From Alphaproteobacteria bacterium (GTDB lineage: Bacteria > Pseudomonadota > Alphaproteobacteria > Sphingomonadales > Emcibacteraceae), in NCBI GenBank assembly GCA_030432815.1, contig JAUILB010000042.1, forward strand, positions 1 through 13,715: 13,715 nt of DNA. The letters are read 5' to 3'. The number at the start of each line of letters is the position of its first letter. Position 1 is the stretch's first letter. This document shows positions 1 to 6,043 of the stretch, in pieces. The position numbers were made by a program, and so were the translations under genes. The notes below the pieces were generated by a model. That model saw only the letters and a program-made list of their open reading frames with translations, had not been told where the DNA came from and ran no database searches.

Positions 1-655
1 AGGGATAATCACGCCTGTTAAGGAAATCGCTGCTATGTGTAAGGAACGCGGAGTCGATGTAATTCTTGATGCAGCTCATTCCTGGGGGCAGTTTGAATTT
101 GATCTTCAGGATCTTGGTGTCGATTTTATTGGTTTTAATATGCATAAATGGATTGGGGTACCGCTGGGGGTAGGCCTTCTTTATATCCGTAAAAATAGGG
201 TATTGGATATTGATCCACTTCGTGGGGAAGCCGGACCTGAAAATGATAATATTAGAACCCGTATCCACACAGGAACAGTTAATTTTGCGTCGGTCCTTAC
301 CATACCGGATGCCCTTGATTTCAGGGAAAGTATCGGACAAAAAAATATCGAAAACAGACTGCGTTCATTAAGAAATCAATGGGTAAGTCAGGTACGTAAC
401 AATGACAAGGTTGAAGTGCTTACGCCTGATGACGAACGTATGTATGCGGGGATTACCTCTTTCAGGATAAAAGGGAAGGGATCTTATCAGGAAAATGCGG
501 ACTTGATGAAACTGCTACATGAAAAGTATGGTATATTTACGGTGGCTATTGGCGGCCTCGCCAATGGTGGCGGTATCAGGGTTAGCCCATCACTCTATAA
601 TACACGCGCAGATATGGACAAACTGGCGGCAGCGATAAACGACATTACCGCCTGA
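1..655 (+). CDS. Class V aminotransferase-fold PLP enzyme (5' truncated by window edge)
   Basis: The reading frame is already open at base 2 and runs to the stop at 653-655, so only the C-terminal part of the protein is present; the ATG at 35 is internal, because the codons before it read GIITPVKEIAAM, typical of the family's core. Visible hallmarks of the fold type I class V family (cysteine desulfurase / isopenicillin N epimerase group) are LDAAHSWGQ, whose Asp should contact the PLP pyridine nitrogen, and NMHKW, whose Lys (codon 146-148) should form the Schiff base with PLP. The small C-terminal domain ends with a GGGIRVSPSLYNT segment, which normally contributes a substrate-carboxylate-binding Arg. 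The specific reaction cannot be told: selenocysteine lyase-like, epimerase-like and kynureninase-like members share these motifs. No SUF/ISC genes are visible nearby, so a Fe-S role is not supported here. Confidence 0.9.
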   Translation, partial: GIITPVKEIAAMCKERGVDVILDAAHSWGQFEFDLQDLGVDFIGFNMHKWIGVPLGVGLLYIRKNRVLDIDPLRGEAGPENDNIRTRIHTGTVNFASVLTIPDALDFRESIGQKNIENRLRSLRNQWVSQVRNNDKVEVLTPDDERMYAGITSFRIKGKGSYQENADLMKLLHEKYGIFTVAIGGLANGGGIRVSPSLYNTRADMDKLAAAINDITA

Positions 656-737
656 TGAATTTTAGTTTATCCGGGGTTCTGTGGATTTACATTACCTGAT
701 ATAATTTTATTGAAATATTGTATAAATAATCAGTTGT

Positions 738-1301
738 TTGAAATTGAAAAAATCTATCAATAATGTGCTAATTGTATTTGGCTTTACTTTTTTAATAGCT
801 CTATCGGCGCAAGTTTCTATTACACTCGAACCTGTGCCTTTAACTCTACAGACATTGGCAATTTTTATCACTGCATTGCTACTCCCTACCTGGCATGCTT
901 TTTTAGCCATTATATTTTATATATTGCTTGGTGCTATTGGTGTGCCTGTATTTGCTGACGGTGGTGCCGGTTTTAAAGTTATTACAGGACCGACAGGAGG
1001 GTTTATTTTCGCTTTTCCAATTGTGGCATTATTGCTTTCAATTCTGGTAGCGCAAACAAGAATGAACCATAATGATTATTCACTAAGCAAACTTTTCATA
1101 AAGATATCTATACTTTGTGGTGTATCTTCAATATTGCTGCAAATTATAGGAATTTTATGGGGCAAATATTATACGGAAGCCACTTGGCAGCATATGTATA
1201 CAGATTGGCTGCAACCATTTTTCCTGAATATGATATTAAAGGTTATTCTGGCTACATTAATAACCATAATTATCTGGAAAAATTTTCCCTTAAAGCGATA
1301 A
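738..1301 (+). CDS. bioY: BioY-family biotin transporter (ECF S-component), with altered biotin-site Asp
   Basis: This 187-residue, very hydrophobic protein with about six membrane segments carries the BioY signatures PVPLTLQTL (residues 32-40), GAIGVPVFADGGAG (65-78) and GPTGGF (84-89). BioY is the substrate-binding S-component of the energy-coupling-factor biotin uptake system in the inner membrane; it may work alone or with EcfA/EcfT ATPase and transmembrane parts, none of which are in the window. The start is TTG at 738 (a second TTG is at 744); the frame is closed by TAA at 723-725 and holds no ATG near the N-terminus. The ribosome site is weak. The usual C-terminal PGDLLK-type motif reads LNMILK (163-168): the Lys is kept, but the Asp position is Met. 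The stop lies one base from the stop of the convergent DUF4170 gene. Confidence 0.87.
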   Translation: MKLKKSINNVLIVFGFTFLIALSAQVSITLEPVPLTLQTLAIFITALLLPTWHAFLAIIFYILLGAIGVPVFADGGAGFKVITGPTGGFIFAFPIVALLLSILVAQTRMNHNDYSLSKLFIKISILCGVSSILLQIIGILWGKYYTEATWQHMYTDWLQPFFLNMILKVILATLITIIIWKNFPLKR

Positions 1302-1302
1302 T

Positions 1303-1524
1303 CTATTCACTTCCAGGGTAGAGAAGTTTATCAAGGCAAACGACAACATATTTTGTCATTGCGTCGTCAACATTCGCCTGGCTTGCACCTTTCCATGCAT
1401 TTTTAGCTTCTTCATATGATGGAAAAATGCCTACTGTGTGTAAATATTTAGTATTTACAAAATCTGTGGTTCTTGGATCCGACACTTTACCGCCGAATAC
1501 CAAATATAATTGGCCATCTGTCAT
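1303..1524 (-). CDS. DUF4170 small protein
   Basis: This 73-residue soluble protein has the pattern of the alphaproteobacterial DUF4170 family: an N-terminal LYLVFGGKVSDP strand region, a central VGIFPSYEEAKNAWKGASQ segment, a VDDAMTKYVVV segment, and a short C-terminal tail. The length is full for the family. No signal peptide, membrane segment or obvious catalytic residue is present, and the molecular role is unknown. It is the last gene of a minus-strand run, 31 bases after the MlaC-like gene, with an AGGGA ribosome site upstream of its ATG, so it is probably cotranscribed with mlaC. Its stop abuts the bioY stop on the other strand with a single base between. Confidence 0.8.
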   Translation of the reverse strand: MTDGQLYLVFGGKVSDPRTTDFVNTKYLHTVGIFPSYEEAKNAWKGASQANVDDAMTKYVVVCLDKLLYPGSE

Positions 1525-1555
1525 GATATATTAGTCCCTTGGTTTGTGGCTTTAT

Positions 1556-2275
1556 TTATGAAGCTGTATTCTCTTCCTCAGCAAATACGATGCCATCAAT
1601 GATGTCTTTCATATATTGGTTAAGACCTGACACACCGCTGCTGCTTATGCGTGAGGTAAAGTCATCCCGTTGAGTGGCAACTAGGCTTATGCCTTCTATT
1701 TTTACATCAATAATTTTAACATTCCCGTCCTTGTCGGTACGCACACGCCAGTCAACATCCAATCCTCGATTGTCTCCATTAAAGGCTTTGGTTCGAATGA
1801 AAATATCTGACTTTGCATGTGGTGTTACGGCATCAACTTCAATACGCGTTGTATCAAGTTTCTTAAGACGTGCTGAATTTACTTTTAAAATAAATTCAGG
1901 AAACAATTTAAAATATTCGTCTAGTTCTTCCTTGGTCGCTTTATTGCGGTGACGACTAAGCGTTATGCGTGCAATATAATCTACTGCAAACGCGTCATTT
2001 AATATACTGCGATATTCACCGAATTGCTGTTCATCGGTAAGATCTTTATTGGTTAGTACACCGATTGCCCTTTCGGAAAAAGCTTCGATAAATTCCCGTG
2101 CTTTTTGCTGTTCAGCGGGGTCTGTGTTATCCGCAAACGCATAATTCCCAACTATCTGGCTTGCAAACAGAAATATGGTCATTAGAAAGGAGATAGTCGC
2201 CTTTCTAAAGATATTGGCAGCATTAGGGTCAATTACCCTAAATACTTTATTGCCTATAGCTGTCGCATTTTTCAT
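1556..2275 (-). CDS. mlaC: MlaC / Ttg2D-type periplasmic phospholipid-binding protein
   Basis: This 239-residue protein belongs by pattern to the MlaC (Tol_Tol_Ttg2) family. MlaC is the periplasmic shuttle that moves phospholipids between the outer-membrane MlaA complex and the inner-membrane MlaFEDB ABC transporter. An N-terminal hydrophobic stretch (about 27-44) followed by NYAFA-DN gives a predicted signal peptidase I site after residue 48; the n-region is long, so the Met at 32 is a possible alternative start, although the ATG at 2275 has a modest AAGG site. Family marks include the LTDEQQFGEYRSILNDAF region, the RITLSRHRNKAT segment, and the C-terminal strand series WRVRTDKDGNVKIIDVKIEGISL. 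The segment VATQRDDFTSRI near the end is also typical. No mla ABC genes or mlaA are adjacent. A hopanoid-linked HpnM paralogue is the main alternative, but no hopanoid genes are seen. Confidence 0.85.
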   Translation of the reverse strand: MKNATAIGNKVFRVIDPNAANIFRKATISFLMTIFLFASQIVGNYAFADNTDPAEQQKAREFIEAFSERAIGVLTNKDLTDEQQFGEYRSILNDAFAVDYIARITLSRHRNKATKEELDEYFKLFPEFILKVNSARLKKLDTTRIEVDAVTPHAKSDIFIRTKAFNGDNRGLDVDWRVRTDKDGNVKIIDVKIEGISLVATQRDDFTSRISSSGVSGLNQYMKDIIDGIVFAEEENTAS

Positions 2276-2360
2276 CTTTTTTGCCTTAGTTAGATTTTAA
2301 TTCAGCATAAAATATGCACTAAATCTATGATTAAACTGTTAACATTCAAGTGCTAAATAA

Positions 2361-2744
2361 TTACTTCAATGTTTTTAAATACGCTATTACATCCTCACGG
2401 TCCTGTGGTTTTCTAAATCCTGCGAAAACCATTTTTCCGCGCTTAATTACATCGCGGGGCTTTAAAAGATAAGCATCAAGTGTTGCATCATCCCATGTCA
2501 AATCAGCTTCAATTAAGCCTTTTGAGTATTTATAACCTGCAAATTGGCCTGCTTTTTTATTGTGAACGCCAAAAAGATTAGGACCAATTTTAGCGTCTCC
2601 GCCTTGTTCTGCTGTATGGCAAATTTTACATTTTTTATTAAATATATCCTCGCCTGATACCGGATCTCCTTCTGCATTGGCATTTATTGGAAACGTTACG
2701 CTAATAAAGGCTACAGTGGCTATAATTTTTAAAAAACTCTTCAT
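2361..2744 (-). CDS. Secreted class I cytochrome c (c2/c550-like)
   Basis: This 127-residue precursor has a classic signal peptide with a predicted cut after NANA (residue 24), giving a soluble periplasmic protein of about 103 residues. The haem is attached at CKICH (39-43), where His43 is the proximal ligand; Met105 in KRGKMVFAGF is the likely distal ligand. The layout, with GPNLFGVHNKKAG after the haem site and a C-terminal REDVIAYLKTLK helix, matches mitochondrial-type and cytochrome c2 electron carriers, which link the bc1 complex to terminal oxidases or other reductases. The loop before the Met ligand reads KRGKM where the family commonly has PGTKM. A good AAGGGA ribosome site lies seven bases before the ATG. 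The gene is first in the minus-strand run with mlaC, but 85 bases separate them. Confidence 0.92.
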   Translation of the reverse strand: MKSFLKIIATVAFISVTFPINANAEGDPVSGEDIFNKKCKICHTAEQGGDAKIGPNLFGVHNKKAGQFAGYKYSKGLIEADLTWDDATLDAYLLKPRDVIKRGKMVFAGFRKPQDREDVIAYLKTLK

Positions 2745-2827
2745 TTTAAGTCCCTTTTGTTACTTTGGTGTTTTCTCGCATTGCCATAGCAAAAAAAACA
2801 ACTGACTACAATTTAAAACTTATAAAA

Positions 2828-2856
2828 ATGGCTTAAATCTCTCTAATTTAAGCTAT
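2828..2856. repeat. Inverted repeat / possible hairpin
   Basis: Arms ATGGCTTAAAT and ATTTAAGCTAT can pair over 11 positions (one G-T wobble) around the 7-base loop CTCTCTA. There is no strong T-run on either side, so it does not look like a standard intrinsic terminator. It could be an operator for the cytochrome c promoter or an RNA hairpin in its leader. Confidence 0.5.
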
Positions 2857-2943
2857 GGTATTAATGTCAATTTTATACGGCAAAATTGTGACCTTTTCCT
2901 GGTTTTATATATTTCAAAGTAAAATCTTTTTATATCAATATGT

Positions 2944-2957
2944 TATGATATATCATA
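2944..2957. repeat. Perfect 14-bp AT-rich palindrome
   Basis: TATGATATATCATA is its own reverse complement, with no spacer. The size and symmetry suit a dimeric repressor operator, but in such AT-rich sequence chance is a real alternative. Confidence 0.4.
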
Positions 2958-2994
2958 TTATTACGAAGGTGCTATAGATGCGTAAAAGCCCTTC

Positions 2995-3009
2995 TTAACG
3001 GGTGCTTAA
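2995..3009 (+). promoter_or_regulatory. CtrA-type box TTAA-N7-TTAA upstream of the DUF2336 gene
   Basis: The sequence TTAACGGGTGCTTAACC contains two TTAA half-sites separated by exactly seven bases, each followed by C, which matches the alphaproteobacterial CtrA consensus (TTAA-N7-TTAAC). It lies 93 bases before the DUF2336 start codon, so a promoter whose -35 region overlaps the box would give a 5' leader of roughly 60-70 bases. In an AT-rich window of this size about one TTAA-N7-TTAA match could occur by chance, so placement in an intergenic region in front of a gene is the main supporting point. Confidence 0.55.
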
Positions 3010-3044
3010 CCTTTTTTCTTCAAAATAGTGTGGTTTGGATGATT

Positions 3045-3066
3045 TATGAATTGCTCGAAATTCATA
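3045..3066 (+). repeat. 8-bp inverted repeat in the DUF2336 leader
   Basis: Arms TATGAATT and AATTCATA flank the 6-base loop GCTCGA. It lies between the CtrA-like box and the start codon, within the likely 5' untranslated region, so it could be an RNA hairpin or an operator. Confidence 0.4.
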
Positions 3067-3102
3067 TTAACGAAATTATAGCGATCAGAGGCACTTTAAT
3101 AT

Positions 3103-4212
3103 ATGAGTGGAAATTTAGATAGCGGTGACGTTGCCCGTCTTTTAGCCGAACCAACCCCAGAAAACAGAGCTGACGCTGCTGTTAAAATAAGCGCGCAATT
3201 TACAGCTGGTAACCTGAGCGATGCAGAACGCAGGATAGCAGAAGAAATTTTTGAACTAATGGTTAAAGACGCCGAAGTTCGTGTCCGCGAAGCACTTTCG
3301 GAAAGCCTTAAAAATTCTGACTGCATTCCCCATGATGTCGCTGTTACACTCGCAAATGATGTAAAAGAAGTTGCGATGCCCATGCTGGAATTTTCGGAAG
3401 TATTAACCGACGAGGACCTTGTTGCAATTATCCAAAGTCAGGACAGTGAAAGACAGCAGGCAATAGCATCACGTGCGACCATCTCATCTGGTTTAGCGGA
3501 TACTATCGTCGATAATAGTGTCGATGCCAGTGTCGTTGCGGTTCTTGTTCAAAATGAGGGAGCATCACTCCAAGAAAATACCATGGATAAGGTGCTTGAC
3601 AGGTATGGTGAGAATGAGCAGGTAAACGTACCTCTTGCTAATAGAACACAACTACCCATTAAGATTGCCGAACGATTGGTAAGCCTGGTTTCTGAGAAAG
3701 TACGTGACCATCTTGTGACGCATCATGAAATGTCCTCAAATACCGTAATGGATTTATTCTTTAATGCACGGGAAAGAGCAACAGCAAGTCTTATTCATGA
3801 TGGTGATGATGAAATTGGATTTGGTGAACTGGTTGACCAGCTTTTTGAAAATGGCCGACTTACAGAAACACTTATATTCCGAGCTCTTTGTTTGGGTGAT
3901 GTAATATTTTTTGAACTTGCTTTGGCAAAACTTGCCGATATTCCGATCGAAAATGCATATGTATTGATCCATGACCGCGGAGATCTTGGATTAAAAGCTA
4001 TTTACGATAAATGTGAACTTTCGCCTGAATTATTTCCTGTTGTAGAAGCGGCACTTGAAGTTTCCCGCGAAATGAATGCTTCAGCATCAGAGGATCGGGC
4101 ACGTAATAAAAGTCGAATGATTGAACGTATCCTGACGCGCTGCGAAGGAACAGTAGATAACGAAAGTTTTGAATATTTTATTACGCAGATAGTTGGTGTC
4201 AAGGCCGCCTAG
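3103..4212 (+). CDS. DUF2336 domain protein
   Basis: This 369-residue, acidic, all-helical soluble protein matches the alphaproteobacterial DUF2336 pattern. An N-terminal set of HEAT-like helices runs over about residues 1-115, with VRVREALSESLKN and DVKEVAMPMLEFSEVLTDEDLVAII as the clearest parts. The conserved family core follows at about 120-340. The repeating helical pairs suggest a protein-interaction scaffold. No signal peptide, membrane segment or catalytic motif is visible, and the biochemical role is unknown. An AGAGG site precedes the ATG at slightly long spacing, and no other in-frame start fits better. A CtrA-like box lies upstream, which would place it among cell-cycle or motility genes; this is inference. 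Its stop TAG shares the tetramer CTAG with the stop of the convergent dctM. Confidence 0.8.
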   Translation: MSGNLDSGDVARLLAEPTPENRADAAVKISAQFTAGNLSDAERRIAEEIFELMVKDAEVRVREALSESLKNSDCIPHDVAVTLANDVKEVAMPMLEFSEVLTDEDLVAIIQSQDSERQQAIASRATISSGLADTIVDNSVDASVVAVLVQNEGASLQENTMDKVLDRYGENEQVNVPLANRTQLPIKIAERLVSLVSEKVRDHLVTHHEMSSNTVMDLFFNARERATASLIHDGDDEIGFGELVDQLFENGRLTETLIFRALCLGDVIFFELALAKLADIPIENAYVLIHDRGDLGLKAIYDKCELSPELFPVVEAALEVSREMNASASEDRARNKSRMIERILTRCEGTVDNESFEYFITQIVGVKAA

Positions 4213-5555
4213 TTCAATACACCGGGAAGCCAGAGAGCGATTGCTGGAAAAAGCATTACGAGCAATAAGCCAAAAATCTGTATGATGATATATGGGATCG
4301 CTCCTTTATAAATATCTTCCATGCGTACAGATTTGGGAGCGGCGCCTTTCATATAAAAAAGCGCAAATCCAAATGGCGGTGTCAAAAAAGATGTTTGCAA
4401 ATTAATCGCAACGAGGACAGCAAACCAGGGTAGAATATTTGCGGGTTCTACATGTCCTGAAAGATCCAGCCCGGAAAGGATTGGCATAAATATCGGCAAT
4501 ACAATCAACGTAATTTCAATCCAGTCGAAAAAGAAACCCAGCATAAAAACCAGTATCATGATGATACTTATAATGATCCATGGGCCGCCGGAAAAATTGT
4601 TCATGAAATTGATGATAAGATCATCACCACCCAACGAACGGAAAACGTAAGAAAATGCGGTTGCACCAACAAATATACCAAATATCATGCCGGATGTCTT
4701 GATTGTCTCGTCACACATTTCCCAAAGCTTTGCAATGGACATTTTTTTTCTTATGACCGCAAGCAGTAGTGCACCAAATGCACCAACACCGGCGGCTTCA
4801 GTCGGGGTTGCAATTCCGGCAAATATAGATCCAAGCACAAGCATAATTAGCAAAATAGTTGGCGCGAACCCTTTTAAGACAGATGCCCAATCCACAGGCT
4901 CGTTTAAATTATCGAGTTCCGTTTTTTTGGGACGGATATTCACAATAAAAATATAAATCAGGTAAAGTACGGCCAGCAACAGTCCCGGAACAAGTGCCGT
5001 CATAAATAAATCAGTCACTGAAATTGACAGCAAGTCTCCCATAATCACTAGCATAATACTTGGCGGAATTAAAATTCCCAGCGTTCCAGCAGCAGCAATT
5101 GTGCCGCTTGCAAATGGTTTTTCATAATTTGCAGCGAGCATAGATGGAAATGCCATCAGGGTAATCATAACAACACTGGCCCCTATAATACCTGTTGTAG
5201 CAGCCATAACCGTACCAAGCAAAGTGACTGACATCGCAAGTCCGCCGGGCATTTTTTTTGTCAGAATTTTCAGACTTTCAAGTAGTTCACGTGCGATTCC
5301 ACTGCGTTCCAGGATAAGTCCCATAAATACGAACATAGGAACAGCAATCAACACCATATTTTCCACGACGCCGCCAAAGATGCGTGAATTAATCAGGAAG
5401 AATTCCTTAAAATTGAAAATATCGATGCTCATACCTATAAGCCCGAAGCAAAGGCCCACGCCGCCCAACACAAATGCAACGGGATATCCTGAAAACAGAC
5501 ATATTGCCAAAGCAGGAAACATTAGCAGGGGCAGTATTTCGAAAATAGTCGTCAT
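4209..5555 (-). CDS. dctM: TRAP transporter large permease subunit DctM
   Basis: This 448-residue protein with about 12 membrane segments is the large subunit of a tripartite ATP-independent periplasmic (TRAP) transporter, which couples solute uptake to a cation (usually Na+) gradient and receives solute from the binding protein DctP. Family motifs are clear: GTLGILIPPS (157-166), the first elevator/hairpin signature; ATPTEAAGVGAFGA (249-262); FFFDWIEITLIVLP (341-354), characteristic of the mannitol/chloroaromatic-type subgroup; and TSFLTPPFGFALFY (388-401), the second hairpin. The length is normal and no frameshift is seen. The ATG overlaps the dctQ stop as ATGA (4 bases), implying translational coupling. 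Substrate is not predictable; the subgroup includes carriers of carboxylates and keto acids. It is the last gene of the tipN-like-dctPQM run. Confidence 0.95.
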   Translation of the reverse strand: MTTIFEILPLLMFPALAICLFSGYPVAFVLGGVGLCFGLIGMSIDIFNFKEFFLINSRIFGGVVENMVLIAVPMFVFMGLILERSGIARELLESLKILTKKMPGGLAMSVTLLGTVMAATTGIIGASVVMITLMAFPSMLAANYEKPFASGTIAAAGTLGILIPPSIMLVIMGDLLSISVTDLFMTALVPGLLLAVLYLIYIFIVNIRPKKTELDNLNEPVDWASVLKGFAPTILLIMLVLGSIFAGIATPTEAAGVGAFGALLLAVIRKKMSIAKLWEMCDETIKTSGMIFGIFVGATAFSYVFRSLGGDDLIINFMNNFSGGPWIIISIIMILVFMLGFFFDWIEITLIVLPIFMPILSGLDLSGHVEPANILPWFAVLVAINLQTSFLTPPFGFALFYMKGAAPKSVRMEDIYKGAIPYIIIQIFGLLLVMLFPAIALWLPGVLN

Positions 5556-6043
5556 ATTTTTTCTTTGCCCGAATTTAATAAAACAGCAATGCCACTAAGT
5601 CCAAGTAGAAAAAAACCTATTGGTAAAAGAGACTTTATTATCCAACGATAAGGTAAACCCTCGGCTGTGGCCGACATCTCACCACCAGTATATGCCTGCA
5701 TGGCAAAATCAATGCCGAAATAAATAACAACAGCACAGTATGGAAGCAGGAATAATGAGCAGCCAATTATCTCTATGATACGGTTGGTTTTATGTGAAAA
5801 TTTATCCCTGAACAAATCTACCCTTACATGAGCGTCTTTCAGATAAGTAAAACCAAGGCAGAGTAAAAAAAGTGCACCGTGAAAATGCCATTCAAGTTCC
5901 TGTAATGATACAGAACTCATATTCAAAAACCGCCGCCCAATAACATCAATGATAATCGTAAGCATAAGCATGATAAGGAAAAACCGGCCTATATAGGCGG
6001 TTTTCAGCACTATCTGATTAGCGATCCGTCTTAATATAGCCAA
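5552..6043 (-). CDS. dctQ: TRAP transporter small permease subunit DctQ (start uncertain)
   Basis: This four-TM protein is the small membrane subunit that pairs with DctM. Segments lie at about residues 18-36, 54-69, 92-110 and 136-156. The family marks are IIDVIGRRFLNMSSVSLQELEWHF and GFTYLKDAHVRVDLF, including the HVRVDL motif. The frame stays open to an ATG at 6163, but that start would overlap dctP by 146 bases and add a polar, non-family N-terminus, so it is rejected. I chose the TTG at 6043 (163 residues), which has GGAAAG three bases upstream and gives the usual short N-terminus before TM1; it overlaps dctP by 26 bases. The GTG at 6010 (152 residues), eight bases beyond the dctP stop, is the main alternative. 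The stop overlaps the dctM start by 4 bases. Confidence 0.85.
   Translation of the reverse strand: MAILRRIANQIVLKTAYIGRFFLIMLMLTIIIDVIGRRFLNMSSVSLQELEWHFHGALFLLCLGFTYLKDAHVRVDLFRDKFSHKTNRIIEIIGCSLFLLPYCAVVIYFGIDFAMQAYTGGEMSATAEGLPYRWIIKSLLPIGFFLLGLSGIAVLLNSGKEKI

Larger units (their letters stand above)
2745..3102. other. Divergent intergenic control region between cytochrome c and DUF2336 genes
   Basis: These 358 bases hold no credible gene. They separate two divergent genes, so promoters for both should lie here. Visible structure is an imperfect 11-bp hairpin at 2828-2856, a perfect 14-bp palindrome at 2944-2957, a CtrA-like TTAA-N7-TTAA box at 2995-3009, and an 8-bp inverted repeat at 3045-3066. 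No tRNA or clear riboswitch was recognised. Confidence 0.7.

Noticed and set aside
707..910. Minus-strand ORF opposite bioY
   Set aside because: It is antisense to a clear BioY coding region and has no family-like sequence.
2978..2998. Six-codon ORF (MRKSPS) with GAAGG eight bases upstream, possible leader peptide
   Set aside because: Too short to separate from chance, its stop lies inside the CtrA-like box, and no amino-acid-run or attenuator structure linked to a biosynthetic gene follows.
2986..3018. Terminator-like hairpin AAGCCC / GGG..CTT followed by a T-run (CCTTTTTTCTT)
   Set aside because: The stem needs a two-base bulge, no gene on the plus strand ends upstream, and the same bases form the exact TTAA-N7-TTAA box, which explains them better.
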